NCBI GenBank assembly: GCA_016786845.1 | Contig: JAEUVB010000011.1 | Coordinates: 82,269-146,268 of the forward strand | Reading direction: 5' to 3' | DNA from: Chitinophagaceae bacterium | GTDB taxonomy: Bacteria; Bacteroidota; Bacteroidia; Chitinophagales; Chitinophagaceae | DNA: 64,000 nt | Shown: in pieces, positions 15,567 through 25,437 of the stretch | Layout: each line of letters opens with the position of its first letter | Numbering within the stretch: position 1 is the first letter of the stretch | Notes under the pieces: generated by a model | The model's database searches: none | Told to the model about the DNA's origin: nothing | What the model saw: the letters and a program-made list of their open reading frames with translations, nothing else | Translations under genes and position numbers: made by a program

Positions 15567-18500
15567 ATGAAGAAGATCATTCTGGGCCTCCTGTGCGTGG
15601 CCCTCAGCCAAACTTTGTTTGCGCAGCAAAAAATCAATGCCTCTACTTTCGGTGTGCTCGAAGCACGTTGCCTGGGGCCCGGTACCATGAGTGGACGGAT
15701 CAGTGCGATAGAAGGTGTCAATAAAGACGAAGGCAAAACCATCTATGTGGGAACTGCCGGAGGCGGTGTGTGGAAGTCGACCAATGCAGGGGCATCCTAT
15801 AAAAGCATCTTCGATAAATATTGCCAGTCTATTGGTGCCATTGCGATTGATCAAAAAAATCCTTCAACCATTTATGTCGGCACGGGTGAAAGCAATATGC
15901 GCAATTCCGTATCTATTGGAAACGGAATGTATAAATCGACCGATGAAGGCGCAAACTGGAAAATGATAGGACTGGATAGTACGGAACATATTTCCAAAAT
16001 CGTCGTCGATCCGGTCAATCCAAATACGATTTATGTTGCTGCCCCGGGGCCGCTTTGGAGCGATTCAAAACATCGCGGTTTATATAAATCGGTGAATGGG
16101 GGTGAAACATGGGAGAAGATTTTTTACATCGATGAAAAAACCGGATGTGCAGATTTGCTGATGGATCCCAATAATCCTTCGGTGATCTTTATTTCGATGT
16201 GGGAATTTCGTCGTACCCCTTTCAGTTTTAATTCAGGCGGAAATGGCAGTGGTTTATACAAAAGTACGGATGGCGGAAAAACTTTTCGTGAATTGAAAAA
16301 TGGCTTACCGCAAAAACCTTTTGGCCGTATTGCCATGACCTTGGCACCCAGTGATCCGAAACAAATGCTGGCCATTGTAGAAAGCGCCAACACCGGATTA
16401 TTTATCTCCTCGGATGGGGGAGAAACCTGGAATGCGCAAAGTGCGACCATGAATGTAACGGCACGTCCGTTTTATTTCAGTACGATCGCTTTCGATCCCA
16501 AAGATCCCAACAGAGTATATCGTCCCGCTTTTTCGTTTGCCTACAGTAGCGACGGCGGCCATTCCTTTACGGAAGCCAGTAGCGATGGTGGATGGGTGCA
16601 TAGCGATATGCATGCCATCTGGATCAATCCTGCTCATACGAATATTATATATGTTGGTACCGATGGCGGTGTATATTCCAGTATGGACAGAGGCGTTACA
16701 TGGCAGTTTCAACATAGCCTACCTGTCGGCCAGTTTTATCATGTAGCTTATGATTTGAAAGAACCTTATAATGTCTATGGAGGATTACAAGATAATGGCA
16801 GTTGGATGGCTCCGAGCGCAGCTCCCGGAGGAATAGGTAATGGCAATTGGAGCCGAGTAGGCGGGGGAGATGGGTTCTGGACCGTTCCCGATATCGATGG
16901 ACAAACCGTATATGCCGAATATCAGGGAGGAAATATGACACGGACCAATCTTCAAAATATGAAAGGGGTAAATATTCAGCCTCAGCGGACCATCAATGAA
17001 GAAAAGCTCAGATGGAATTGGAATACACCTATAGTCACCGGTGCTAAGAATCCGAAGAACCTTTATGTAGGTGCACAATATTTATTTCATTCAACCGATC
17101 AGGGTCGTAATTGGAAACGTATTTCTCCGGATCTGACCACGAATGATAAGAATAAACAGCAGCAGGAAGAAAGTGGTGGACTGAGTGCCGATAATACTTC
17201 TGCCGAAAATCATTGTACCATATTTACCATAGCCGAATCGCCCCTCAACGAAAAAATAATTTGGGTAGGTACAGACGATGGTAATTTGCAATATACTTTG
17301 AACGGAGGCGCCAGTTGGAAGAATGTATCTGCTCAGGTGGCTCTTTCCGGAGTGGCCAAACAAGCCTGGGTATCCAGTATACAACCATCCCATTTCGATG
17401 AGCGCACAGTATATGCTACTTTCGAAAATCATATGTATGGGGATCACCAAACTTATCTGGCTATGAGTCAGGATATGGGCGCTACCTGGAAACGTTTGAA
17501 CAGTGATCAGTTTACCGGTTTCGCCCATAAGATTTGCGAAGATTTCGAAAACAAAAAACTGTTATTCCTCGGTACGGAAATGGGACTGTTTGCCACCCTC
17601 GATGGCGGCGACAACTGGTTTAGAATGAAAAACGGCATTGCAGAATATGCCTTAGTACGGGATATTCAAATTCATCCTAAAACCCATGATTTAATTTTGG
17701 GTACACATGGCAGGGGCATCTATATTCTCGATGATATCAGAGCCATTCGGAACTTGAAGAAGGAGGTTTTGGATCAGGACGTATTTTTGTTTCCGACCCC
17801 GGATATCACCTTAAGCAACGGCAAATTAGGCTGGGGTGGTCCTGAAGTTTCGGGAGGCTGGGGTGCAGGCAACCCAGCTGAAATACCGGCCATCACTTAT
17901 TACCTGAAAGAAAGATTGAGCTCAGGTAAAGCCAGTATAGAAATTCTGGATGCCCAGCAAAAAGTGTTACAAACCATTCCTGCTACTGTGCGAAAAGGCA
18001 TCAATAAGGTTTATTGGAACCTGAGAGGCACACCTCCGCGGGTGGCTGCAGGAAGTATTAAAATGGAAGGTGCAGGTTTTACTGCTCCCATGGTCTTACC
18101 CGGAAATTATACGATTCGCCTCAAGGTAAAAGATAAGGAATATACCTCTCCACTCACTTGTGTTCATGATGCAGGCAATAAGGACCTGAGTATGGCAGAT
18201 CGCAAATTGGTTTATGATAAAGCGATGCAATTGCAGCAACTCTTCAATCAGATCAATGATGCCATCGATACCATCAATGCCGAACAGCGTTTATTAAAAA
18301 TGGATACCATCGTTTTCAATAAAAATAAGAAAATGAAAGCCGATTATGCCGCCCTTCAAAAAATAAAGGCAGCCCTGGTGGCCTCAACCAAAACATCCAT
18401 TTTTGCAGATGAAGAGCGCATTCGTGAAAAGGTTTCAGCGCTATACGGCAATTTCTGCAGTATGGAAGCCAAGCCCAACAGCATGCAATTGGAAGCCATT

Positions 18501-18569
18501 GAGGTTTTAAATAAGGAGTTTATCGAGCAGCAGGAAAAACTAAATCAAATTCTTGAAGAGAGAAAGTAA
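15567..18569 (+). CDS. secreted BNR/VPS10-type beta-propeller protein
   Basis: Large exported protein of the sortilin/VPS10-like BNR-repeat class common in Bacteroidota. A signal peptide (MKKIILGLLCVALSQTLFAQ) is followed by about 700 residues of repeated blades with Asp-box-like motifs S-x-D-x-G-x-x-W: KSTDEGANWK, KSVNGGETWEK, ISSDGGETWNA, SSMDRGVTWQF and SQDMGATWKR. The C-terminal third (TYYLKERLSSGKASIEILDA, KVYWNLRGTPPR) is an Ig-like region, and a helical segment (LQQLFNQINDAIDTINAE) closes the protein. There is no clear T9SS domain. Enzymatic activity is uncertain; such proteins are often misnamed glycosyl hydrolases. thrS follows after 21 bases. Confidence 0.85.
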   Translation: MKKIILGLLCVALSQTLFAQQKINASTFGVLEARCLGPGTMSGRISAIEGVNKDEGKTIYVGTAGGGVWKSTNAGASYKSIFDKYCQSIGAIAIDQKNPSTIYVGTGESNMRNSVSIGNGMYKSTDEGANWKMIGLDSTEHISKIVVDPVNPNTIYVAAPGPLWSDSKHRGLYKSVNGGETWEKIFYIDEKTGCADLLMDPNNPSVIFISMWEFRRTPFSFNSGGNGSGLYKSTDGGKTFRELKNGLPQKPFGRIAMTLAPSDPKQMLAIVESANTGLFISSDGGETWNAQSATMNVTARPFYFSTIAFDPKDPNRVYRPAFSFAYSSDGGHSFTEASSDGGWVHSDMHAIWINPAHTNIIYVGTDGGVYSSMDRGVTWQFQHSLPVGQFYHVAYDLKEPYNVYGGLQDNGSWMAPSAAPGGIGNGNWSRVGGGDGFWTVPDIDGQTVYAEYQGGNMTRTNLQNMKGVNIQPQRTINEEKLRWNWNTPIVTGAKNPKNLYVGAQYLFHSTDQGRNWKRISPDLTTNDKNKQQQEESGGLSADNTSAENHCTIFTIAESPLNEKIIWVGTDDGNLQYTLNGGASWKNVSAQVALSGVAKQAWVSSIQPSHFDERTVYATFENHMYGDHQTYLAMSQDMGATWKRLNSDQFTGFAHKICEDFENKKLLFLGTEMGLFATLDGGDNWFRMKNGIAEYALVRDIQIHPKTHDLILGTHGRGIYILDDIRAIRNLKKEVLDQDVFLFPTPDITLSNGKLGWGGPEVSGGWGAGNPAEIPAITYYLKERLSSGKASIEILDAQQKVLQTIPATVRKGINKVYWNLRGTPPRVAAGSIKMEGAGFTAPMVLPGNYTIRLKVKDKEYTSPLTCVHDAGNKDLSMADRKLVYDKAMQLQQLFNQINDAIDTINAEQRLLKMDTIVFNKNKKMKADYAALQKIKAALVASTKTSIFADEERIREKVSALYGNFCSMEAKPNSMQLEAIEVLNKEFIEQQEKLNQILEERK

Positions 18570-18583
18570 AGTTTGTACCTTCG
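18552..18583 (+). promoter_or_regulatory. promoter of thrS inside the end of the upstream gene
   Basis: CTTG at 18552-18555 and TACCTTCG at 18576-18583 are spaced 20 bases apart, and the thrS ATG is at 18591. The expected transcript start is therefore only a few bases ahead of the ATG, giving a very short or absent leader. Confidence 0.5.
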
Positions 18584-18590
18584 CCCACCT

Positions 18591-20519
18591 ATGATCAAAA
18601 TTACTTTTCCGGATGGGAATGTACGTGAGTACGAAGCCGGTACAAGCTCCATGGATATTGCAAAATCCATTTCTGAAGGCCTTGCCAAGAAAATATTAGT
18701 GGCTGAAGTCAATGGTGAAGTATGGGATGCCACGCGTCCGATACAAGCCGATGCCTCTCTTAAATTACTCACTTGGGATGACGCCACGGGCAAGAATACT
18801 TTTTGGCATAGTTCTGCCCACTTAATGGCTGAGGCTGTTGAATCGATGTATCCGGGTGTAAAATTCTGGGTTGGACCACCGCTGGAAAATGGATTCTATT
18901 ACGATATGGATTTGGGCGACCGTCAGATGGGTGAGGAAGATCTCGCAGCCATTGAAGCCAAAATGAATGAACTGGCCAAACAGAATAATCCGTATATCCG
19001 TGAAGAAATTGCCAAGAAGGATGCTGTAAGCTATTTCTTTGAAAAAGATGATGAGTATAAATTAGATCTCTTACATAATTTGGAAGATGGTCATATTACC
19101 TTATACAAGCAAGGGAATTTTACGGATCTGTGCCGTGGGCCGCATATCCCGTCTACCGGTCATATTAAAGCCATCAAGCTTACCAATATCGCCGGTGCAT
19201 ACTGGAAAGGGGATGAAAAAAATAAACAACTGACCCGCCTTTACGGAATTACTTTTCCAAATTCGAAAATGTTGGATGAATATCTTTTGATGCTGGAAGA
19301 AGCGAAAAAGAGGGATCATCGTAAACTGGGAAAAGAATTGTCGATCTTTTGTTTTGATGATGAAGTAGGACAAGGACTTCCATTATGGATGCCCAATGGA
19401 ACCATCATCATTGAAGAGCTCGAACGATTGGCCAAGGAAACCGAAGAGGCTGCAGGATACAAACGTGTTGTAACGCCCCATATCGCCAAAGAAAGTTTAT
19501 ACCTCACTAGCGGACATCTTCCATATTATCAGGAAAGCATGTATCCGCCGATGGAATTAGACGGTACCAAATATTACCTGAAGGCGATGAACTGCCCTCA
19601 CCACCATAAGATTTTTGATGCCGAACCGCGCAGTTATAAGGACCTGCCTTTGCGATTGGCGGAATATGGCACTTGCTATCGTTACGAACAAAGCGGTGAA
19701 TTGATGGGACTGATGCGTGTACGTTGTCTGCACATGAACGATGCCCATATCTATTGTACCCGCGAACAATTTGGCGATGAGTTCAGAGCCGTCAACGATA
19801 TGTACCTGAAGTATTTCAATATTTTTGGGATCGATAAATATGTCATGCGTTTATCCCTGCATGATCCGGCGAAACTGGGTCAGAAGTACGTGAACGAACC
19901 GGAACTCTGGAAAGAAACTGAGGCCATGGTTCGCGATGTATTGATTGAAAGTAAAATTCCATTTGTAGAGGTGCAGGATGAAGCAGCTTTTTACGGTCCA
20001 AAGATCGATGTGCAAATCTGGAGTGTGATCGGTCGTGAATTTACCCTGGCTACGAATCAGGTGGATTTTGCACAGGGACGCCGATTCAATTTAAGTTATA
20101 ACAGTACAGAGAATAAACCTGAAGTGCCTTTGATCATTCATCGTGCGCCACTCGGTACCCATGAACGTTTTATTGGTTTCTTGCTCGAACATTATGCCGG
20201 TAAGTTTCCTTTGTGGTTAGCGCCTTTACAGGTAAAACTACTTCCGATCAGTGATAAGTTTATGGACTACTGTCAGGATGTACTCAAGCAATTCCGTGCA
20301 GCAGGTATCCGTGCAGAGATTGATGACCGCAATGAAAAAATCGGTAAGAAGATCCGCGATACAGAACTGATGAAAGTGCCTTATATGTTGGTCATCGGTG
20401 AAAAAGAAATGAATGATCAGTCAGGTGCCTTGCGCATACAGGGACAAGGAGATCAGGGGGTGATTAAGATTGATGAGTTGGTGGCGAGAATGAAAAAGGA
20501 TATTTCAGATAGAGTATAA
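18591..20519 (+). CDS. thrS: threonyl-tRNA synthetase
   Basis: Charges tRNA-Thr with threonine. The N-terminal TGS domain (MIKITFPDGNVREYEAGTSS) is followed by the editing domain with HSSAHLMAEAVESMYPGVKF and DLCRGPHIPSTGHIKAIKL. The class II catalytic core has MNCPHHHKIFDAEPRSYKDL with the zinc cysteine and RLAEYGTCYRYEQSGELMGL. The C-terminal anticodon-binding domain ends in VIGEKEMNDQSGALRIQG. The ATG at 18591 begins at the TGS domain; a TTG 18 bases earlier is rejected. Length is about 642 residues, full size. Confidence 0.97.
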   Translation: MIKITFPDGNVREYEAGTSSMDIAKSISEGLAKKILVAEVNGEVWDATRPIQADASLKLLTWDDATGKNTFWHSSAHLMAEAVESMYPGVKFWVGPPLENGFYYDMDLGDRQMGEEDLAAIEAKMNELAKQNNPYIREEIAKKDAVSYFFEKDDEYKLDLLHNLEDGHITLYKQGNFTDLCRGPHIPSTGHIKAIKLTNIAGAYWKGDEKNKQLTRLYGITFPNSKMLDEYLLMLEEAKKRDHRKLGKELSIFCFDDEVGQGLPLWMPNGTIIIEELERLAKETEEAAGYKRVVTPHIAKESLYLTSGHLPYYQESMYPPMELDGTKYYLKAMNCPHHHKIFDAEPRSYKDLPLRLAEYGTCYRYEQSGELMGLMRVRCLHMNDAHIYCTREQFGDEFRAVNDMYLKYFNIFGIDKYVMRLSLHDPAKLGQKYVNEPELWKETEAMVRDVLIESKIPFVEVQDEAAFYGPKIDVQIWSVIGREFTLATNQVDFAQGRRFNLSYNSTENKPEVPLIIHRAPLGTHERFIGFLLEHYAGKFPLWLAPLQVKLLPISDKFMDYCQDVLKQFRAAGIRAEIDDRNEKIGKKIRDTELMKVPYMLVIGEKEMNDQSGALRIQGQGDQGVIKIDELVARMKKDISDRV

Positions 20520-20542
20520 TATTTATTCGGATACAAAGAAAT

Positions 20543-20572
20543 AAACCGGGTATACAGACCCGGTTTTTTTTT
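20543..20572 (+). terminator. rho-independent terminator of thrS
   Basis: Stem AAACCGGG / CCCGGTTT with loop TATACAGA, ending in a T run. Confidence 0.85.
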
Positions 20573-20600
20573 GATGATATGCTTTGAAAAAAGAGTCAAT

Positions 20601-20634
20601 AAAAAATGCCGGAAATATTTATTTCCGGCATTTT
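20601..20634 (-). terminator. terminator of the minus-strand T9SS gene
   Basis: Inverted repeat AATGCCGGAAAT / ATTTCCGGCATT. Read on the minus strand it ends in TTTTTT; it lies 23 bases after the stop of the gene at 20657-22720 and could also serve as a back-up terminator for thrS. Confidence 0.75.
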
Positions 20635-20656
20635 GATTTGATGTGTTGAAGAATAA

Positions 20657-22720
20657 TTAGTGTGCAATCACCACCTCTTGCACCGATGAATTACCACGGG
20701 CATCTGAAACGATGAGGTGATACATTCCCTGAGCCACAGCTTGGGTATTGAATTCTACTTGGTTTTTGCCTGTTTGACCCTGTATCGATTTAGACACCAC
20801 CACATTTCCCTGATTGTCGACCAGGGTGGCAAAGATACGGCCGCTTTGCAGCAAATTCATATTGACATGAATGACATCCGTAGCAGGATTTGGATAAACC
20901 TTTACACTTTCAATGGCCTCGCTTAAATTTTCAGTTCCGGCCGGAATGTTTAAAGTAAGATTAGCAGCTTGATAAACGGTTTTGTTTGCACCTTGTATCC
21001 ATGCCACTACATACAGATCTGAAAATTCTTCTACTGAATGCTCGGTGGTATGTACGATGCGGTTAGCTGCTTGTCCGTCTGTCGGTAAACGATAATCTCC
21101 ATTGAAGGTATAAGTAAAACTTAAAGAATCCCATGAACCGATAGCTGTATTCGGTAAAGTAGTACCGGTTTCTGTCGGGATCATTTTTTTCATGACCTGG
21201 AAAAATTCAGTTTCTCCGTTTGATTTTACATTGGCTGTGGTTTTACCTTCCAGCACGGCAACATATAGTTTAGCACCTGTAGCATTAAACAATGGCGAGA
21301 AACGTACTTTAGTCGTAACCGTTTTGTTATATACATTATAGGTTCCGTTCATTTTGTATTGTGCCGGTATGGCTCTGGCATCATCATACAATTGCGTTGT
21401 AAATGAATTCGCATTTCCATCCCATCCTCCGTCGATTTCCATACGAGGTATAGAGTTGATGCCATACATATTGGTTCTGCGGTTTACGGCTTCCGTGGTA
21501 CAATAAGGATCGCCGGTGCCCGGAAAATCTTGTTGAAACTTGACACTTACATAATCGGCTGCCGGTTTGGTATTCACAATACTGTGATAGTTGGCATTAC
21601 CCGGATTACATGGTCCGCAGGTTGAACTGGTGTATACTTCAAACAAAGGGACTCTTTGGATGTTTTCGCTGAGTACGAAAACGGATTTTTGTTTATGATC
21701 ATCACCGGGATTGGCATCAGCATTGGAACCATTGAGGTTGGTGGCCCATGCATCTACGGTATGCGCGCCAATGGTTGCATTCCACGGTGTTGGATGGGTG
21801 AAATTGTAATAGGCTAATGGAGCAATACTCAAACTATTTAAAGTGGATGTCACTGTAGCACCACCATCAATGGTATAATTGATATCCATTGAAGTGATGG
21901 TCGTTGACCCCAAATTACGAATCGTTCCGGTGATGTTATTGTTACCGCTCACTACGAAGGCAGGTGTGGTAATAGCCGTCATCGCTAAATCATATGCAGG
22001 AGGCGTACCCGGAATAAAAGTATAATATGAATTATCAGCAGGTGTAGGATCCGTTCCTGCTAAAGAGACTAGATCAGGTGAAGTGGCCACTGACCAAGCT
22101 GTAGTTGCATTGACTTGAACACCTGCAGAAACTTTATCCGCATTGGCGTAGCCACCGGTGCGGTTGTCTACAATATGAATTTTATTGCTTGTTTCTTCCA
22201 ATACCATGCTCCAGTAAGTGAAATTACTGCCATCAGAAGTCGTCGTTCCATATCCATAAGAACTAAACTGTATCCAGTACTGACGATTCGGCGCTGTACC
22301 AAAAGTTTTGGCAACCACCAGATCATTGGTACCAAGACCACCCAATCCCCATATACAAATGGAATTATCCGGAATAGCAGCATTTGGCAATGCTCCACGA
22401 GTGAAGCCGGGAGCCGCTAAAGCTGTACCCACATCAAAAGTGAGAATACCGCTATTGGACACTTTGTATGATGTAACCGCTGTGCCGTTAAATTGAAAAG
22501 CAAACGGTAAGGTGACGGCCGCCGACCAAGCAGCTGTAGCACTCGGTGAATGTACCGTGACCCAACCCGCCGGTAATCCGCCACCGGAAGGATATTCGTC
22601 GTCGGAGTTAATACTACCCGGATTGGTATTGGCATTGGGATTTGGAATTTGCCAATACTGTGCATGCGCGGTTCCCATCCACAAGAGCAGGGTTAATGGG
22701 AAAAGTAAAAGTGTTTTCAT
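20657..22720 (-). CDS. T9SS-secreted protein with Omp28-like thioredoxin-fold domain
   Basis: Large secreted protein. A signal peptide (MKTLLLFPLTLLLWMGTAHA) precedes a beta-rich N-terminal half (residues ~25-245) and a CARDB-like module (YDLAMTAITTPAFVVSGNNN, ~246-350). The Omp28-like domain starts at LFEVYTSSTCGPCNPGNANY, with a Cys-x-x-Cys like that of thioredoxin folds, and includes IPRMEIDGGWDG. The final ~80 residues (VKVYPNPATDVIHVNMNLLQ to VIAH) are a T9SS type A sorting domain. The neighbouring gene at 22848 also pairs a CxxC thioredoxin fold with a sorting domain. Redox activity at the surface is possible but unproven. Confidence 0.85.
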   Translation of the reverse strand: MKTLLLFPLTLLLWMGTAHAQYWQIPNPNANTNPGSINSDDEYPSGGGLPAGWVTVHSPSATAAWSAAVTLPFAFQFNGTAVTSYKVSNSGILTFDVGTALAAPGFTRGALPNAAIPDNSICIWGLGGLGTNDLVVAKTFGTAPNRQYWIQFSSYGYGTTTSDGSNFTYWSMVLEETSNKIHIVDNRTGGYANADKVSAGVQVNATTAWSVATSPDLVSLAGTDPTPADNSYYTFIPGTPPAYDLAMTAITTPAFVVSGNNNITGTIRNLGSTTITSMDINYTIDGGATVTSTLNSLSIAPLAYYNFTHPTPWNATIGAHTVDAWATNLNGSNADANPGDDHKQKSVFVLSENIQRVPLFEVYTSSTCGPCNPGNANYHSIVNTKPAADYVSVKFQQDFPGTGDPYCTTEAVNRRTNMYGINSIPRMEIDGGWDGNANSFTTQLYDDARAIPAQYKMNGTYNVYNKTVTTKVRFSPLFNATGAKLYVAVLEGKTTANVKSNGETEFFQVMKKMIPTETGTTLPNTAIGSWDSLSFTYTFNGDYRLPTDGQAANRIVHTTEHSVEEFSDLYVVAWIQGANKTVYQAANLTLNIPAGTENLSEAIESVKVYPNPATDVIHVNMNLLQSGRIFATLVDNQGNVVVSKSIQGQTGKNQVEFNTQAVAQGMYHLIVSDARGNSSVQEVVIAH

Positions 22721-22795
22721 TTTTAATATTTGTTTAAACGTGAAATTAATAGAATTTTCCGAAGTTTATATTCAAATTTTCCGAATGATACGCAC

Positions 22796-22826
22796 AAAAA
22801 AAAGCACGGTGTTGAAACCGTGCTTT
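22796..22826 (-). terminator. terminator of the thioredoxin-like T9SS gene
   Basis: Inverted repeat AAGCACGGT / ACCGTGCTT with loop GTTGAA; read on the minus strand it ends in a run of eight T. Confidence 0.85.
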
Positions 22827-22847
22827 GAGTATTAAAAAATGAAAAAA

Positions 22848-23693
22848 TTAGTGCTGTACAACCATTTTCGCTACAGTTGCTTTACCATCTACCTGCATAT
22901 TCAACAAATAGATACCATTGCTCATGTTGGTCGTATTGATCATGTATTTGTTAGATCCTTGCGTTTTGTTTTCAAGCGGGCTGTTGTATACCACTTGACC
23001 TAAGGTGTTTACTATTTGGAAAGAAACAGATGCGTTTTGATCCAAACGAATATTCAAATTCATGAAATCATTTGAAGGATTTGGAGATAAATCATAAGAG
23101 AAGTTTTGATCAAAGATTTCATTGTTGCTCAATGGCGCTACACCGCATTTGCTGGCAATAAAGCTACGAAGAGCAGGCTCAGTGGTCATACTCGTACTCA
23201 CTTTATAGAACTTCTTGTCTTTACAAACTACGAAAACTGCAGGTACGCCATAGCTGGTTGTACCGGGTGCCAAAAATTTAGAGATAACAGAAGAAGAACT
23301 GCTTGGATTACAAACCGGGTGAGTGGTTCCGGTCAGCCAATCGCCCTGAGTATTAGAACCGGTGCCTTGTAAGTCAGCAAGAGTTGTTGAACCATCTACC
23401 TCATACAATACAACCTGGGCATCTTTGACATTTGTACCTGTTGGACCATATTTATCATAATAGGTGTCCAATACATGTGAAGAGTGATACGCCCAACATG
23501 GTCCACACCATGTCGCAGAAAAATCGATGATCATATGTTTACCTTGTCCTGCTAATGTGAAAGCGTCATAGGTATTACCATTTAAGTCGGTCATGCTAAA
23601 TGTAGCCGAAAGGGTAGTTCCGTCTGCTTGCCATTGAGCTTGAGCGAAACTGAAAGTGCAAAGCGCACTGATTGCGAGGAGAATTTTTTTCAT
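22848..23693 (-). CDS. thioredoxin-fold protein with T9SS sorting domain
   Basis: Exported TlpA/thioredoxin-like protein. After the signal peptide (MKKILLAISALCTFSFAQA), a thioredoxin domain at residues ~30-180 contains the redox motif C63-G-P-C66 within IIDFSATWCGPCWAYHSS, and the cis-proline region YGVPAVFVVCKDKKF. The last ~80 residues (YDLSPNPSNDFMNLNIRLDQ to KMVVQH) are a type A T9SS sorting domain. The combination predicts a disulfide-active or disulfide-like protein on the cell surface or in the medium. It has its own terminator and a 128-base gap before the next gene, so it is probably monocistronic. Confidence 0.87.
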   Translation of the reverse strand: MKKILLAISALCTFSFAQAQWQADGTTLSATFSMTDLNGNTYDAFTLAGQGKHMIIDFSATWCGPCWAYHSSHVLDTYYDKYGPTGTNVKDAQVVLYEVDGSTTLADLQGTGSNTQGDWLTGTTHPVCNPSSSSSVISKFLAPGTTSYGVPAVFVVCKDKKFYKVSTSMTTEPALRSFIASKCGVAPLSNNEIFDQNFSYDLSPNPSNDFMNLNIRLDQNASVSFQIVNTLGQVVYNSPLENKTQGSNKYMINTTNMSNGIYLLNMQVDGKATVAKMVVQH

Positions 23694-23808
23694 GTTTGTT
23701 TATTTAAATTTGATACAATATACGAATAGACGTCGCAATTAAAACATTCGTTTGAAACTTTAACAAAAAAGGCCAATTCGCCTTTGGAATTCGGCAATTG
23801 ACCGCCAC

Positions 23809-24867
23809 CTAGGGCTCAATTTTTTGCTCCCAACCCGCAGTGTCCAATTGATGATACTCCGTTTTCTTTCTGATAAAATATTCAGCAATAATGCTTTTTG
23901 GATAAATACCGCCACCGCTTGGAGTGGTGATTAGGGATTGGGACACTTTTCTTTTTCGATACCATAATCCAAAATGTCGGTAAAAACTCCAGTGGGCTTT
24001 CAGGATGGCTTTTACTTCTTTAAAGTTTCCTCCCAATATAGATCTTACGCCGCTCACCCCATCGAGTATCAATCGAAATGGTAAGAGCCAGATCAAGCGG
24101 GATGCGGGGAGATTCTTTAATAAGAGTATGAGACTGTTTCGGTAATTGTAAAATATTTTCTGTGGACTGCCATAACTGATCACACTGCCACCAATATGAT
24201 AAACCGTACTGCTACCGCAATAGGCGATACGGTAACCGGCATTTTTCATACGCCAGCAAAGATCTACTTCTTCCATATGGGCATAGAGTTCTGCATCGAG
24301 TCCGCCAAGTTGATGATATAAATCGGCACGAACAAACATACAACCGCCGCTGGCCCAAAACACTTCTAGGGTATTGTCGTATTGTCCTTTGTCTTCTTCG
24401 AGGGTAAAAAAGATTCGGCCCCGACAAAATAGATAACCCCATGTATCGATAAAGCCGCCACCGGCTCCGGCATATTCAAATTTTGATTTGTCTTTGTAGT
24501 ATTTGATTTTAGGTTGACAGGCTGCTATATCAGGATGTTTCTCCATGAGCTGATGCAGTGGCTGAAACCAATTGGGCGTAATTTCAAAATCGGCACTCAG
24601 TAGCACATAATATTTGGCCTGTATCTGTTTTAATCCCTCGTAATATCCATGTGCAAAACCATGGTTGACGGGTATACGAACGATATGAACCTCCGTGAAA
24701 TGCTGCGCAACATAGGCCGCGGTATCATCGGTAGAGGCATTATCGATCAATACGACGTCATAACGACCTTGAGATTGAGCGATGAGTTCGGGAAAAAAAA
24801 GTTGATGTAGTTCCTTGCCGTTGTAACTGAGGACAACGACGGCTGTATCATGCCGGCAAACGACCAT
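23809..24867 (-). CDS. glycosyltransferase family 2
   Basis: GT-A fold glycosyltransferase resembling rhamnosyl- and other family 2 enzymes that extend cell-surface glycans. The nucleotide-sugar site is visible: AVVVLSYNGKELHQLFFPEL, VVLIDNASTDDTAAYVAQHF and VLLSADFEITPNWF, followed by the acceptor region EVFWASGGCMFVRADLY and the catalytic-acid block ELYAHMEEVDLCWRMKNAGY. A C-terminal segment (KIFYNYRNSLILLLKNLPA) is typical of membrane-associated members. The sugar and acceptor are not predictable. The small membrane-protein gene ends 11 bases upstream on the same strand. Confidence 0.9.
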   Translation of the reverse strand: MVVCRHDTAVVVLSYNGKELHQLFFPELIAQSQGRYDVVLIDNASTDDTAAYVAQHFTEVHIVRIPVNHGFAHGYYEGLKQIQAKYYVLLSADFEITPNWFQPLHQLMEKHPDIAACQPKIKYYKDKSKFEYAGAGGGFIDTWGYLFCRGRIFFTLEEDKGQYDNTLEVFWASGGCMFVRADLYHQLGGLDAELYAHMEEVDLCWRMKNAGYRIAYCGSSTVYHIGGSVISYGSPQKIFYNYRNSLILLLKNLPASRLIWLLPFRLILDGVSGVRSILGGNFKEVKAILKAHWSFYRHFGLWYRKRKVSQSLITTPSGGGIYPKSIIAEYFIRKKTEYHQLDTAGWEQKIEP

Positions 24868-24878
24868 GCCTGATAATG

Positions 24879-25094
24879 CTATTTGTATTTGGGAGAATAC
24901 TGCGTACTTTCAGGCACTTCGATTTTCTCGGTGCTTTTGTATGAACGGGTCCACAGACCGTAATTACAGCCAATGGCGAATAGAAAAAATCCAAAGAAGC
25001 CCAGTAAAAACAAAAAGCGAGATTTAGAAGGCTTGTTCAGCTCAATATCTACCGGGTTGTCTATAAAGTCAATGGGATTATCGTGGTTTTCCAT
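24879..25094 (-). CDS. small single-pass membrane protein
   Basis: Unrecognised 71-residue protein. It has an acidic N-terminus (MENHDNPIDFIDNPVDIELN), one strong transmembrane helix (FLFLLGFFGFFLFAIGC, about residues 27-43) and a polar tail. It stands 11 bases upstream of the glycosyltransferase gene and is probably co-transcribed with it. Real gene status is supported by its clean start, the membrane helix and this spacing. Confidence 0.6.
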   Translation of the reverse strand: MENHDNPIDFIDNPVDIELNKPSKSRFLFLLGFFGFFLFAIGCNYGLWTRSYKSTEKIEVPESTQYSPKYK

Positions 25095-25260
25095 ATAATT
25101 TTTTTCGAATGCACGAAAATAATATACGTTTCCTTCAAATGCAAATTTTAATCCCGACTATTTGACGGGTTGTGGACAAAAAGCGAATGCCGGGGCTACC
25201 TGATGATGTTCATCTTCTCAAATGCATGACTACTGTCTGGGCGGGTCGAGGGTGGCTTTG

Positions 25261-25330
25261 CCCCGCACCAGCGGGGTTCAGGGTCCCCGCACGAAATGAA
25301 GAGGTGACAAGGGATCTCATCGGGGGCATC
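25261..25330 (-). repeat. dispersed ~70-bp hairpin repeat, family A copy 2 (inverted)
   Basis: On the minus strand it reads TGCCCCCGATGAG, a variable middle, then TTCGTGCGGGGACCCTGAAC and a hairpin CCCCGC-TGGT-GCGGGG. It matches the copy at 10191-10260 at both ends. The 343-base gap 25095-25437 otherwise holds only the leader of the haloperoxidase gene, including a TAGATTTG promoter-like word at 25414-25421. Confidence 0.75.
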
Positions 25331-25437
25331 ATTCACCCATTCATATTTTTTAGCAGATTAAATCAAAACGAACTGAAGATGTTCATTAGTCATAAAAACT
25401 TGATCAAAACGATTAGATTTGTGAGTATAAAGATTTG

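Noticed and set aside
15567..18569. Glycoside hydrolase (sialidase) because of Asp-box motifs
   Set aside because: Asp boxes are shared by many non-enzymatic propellers, and the sialidase Arg triad and Tyr/Glu pair were not identified.
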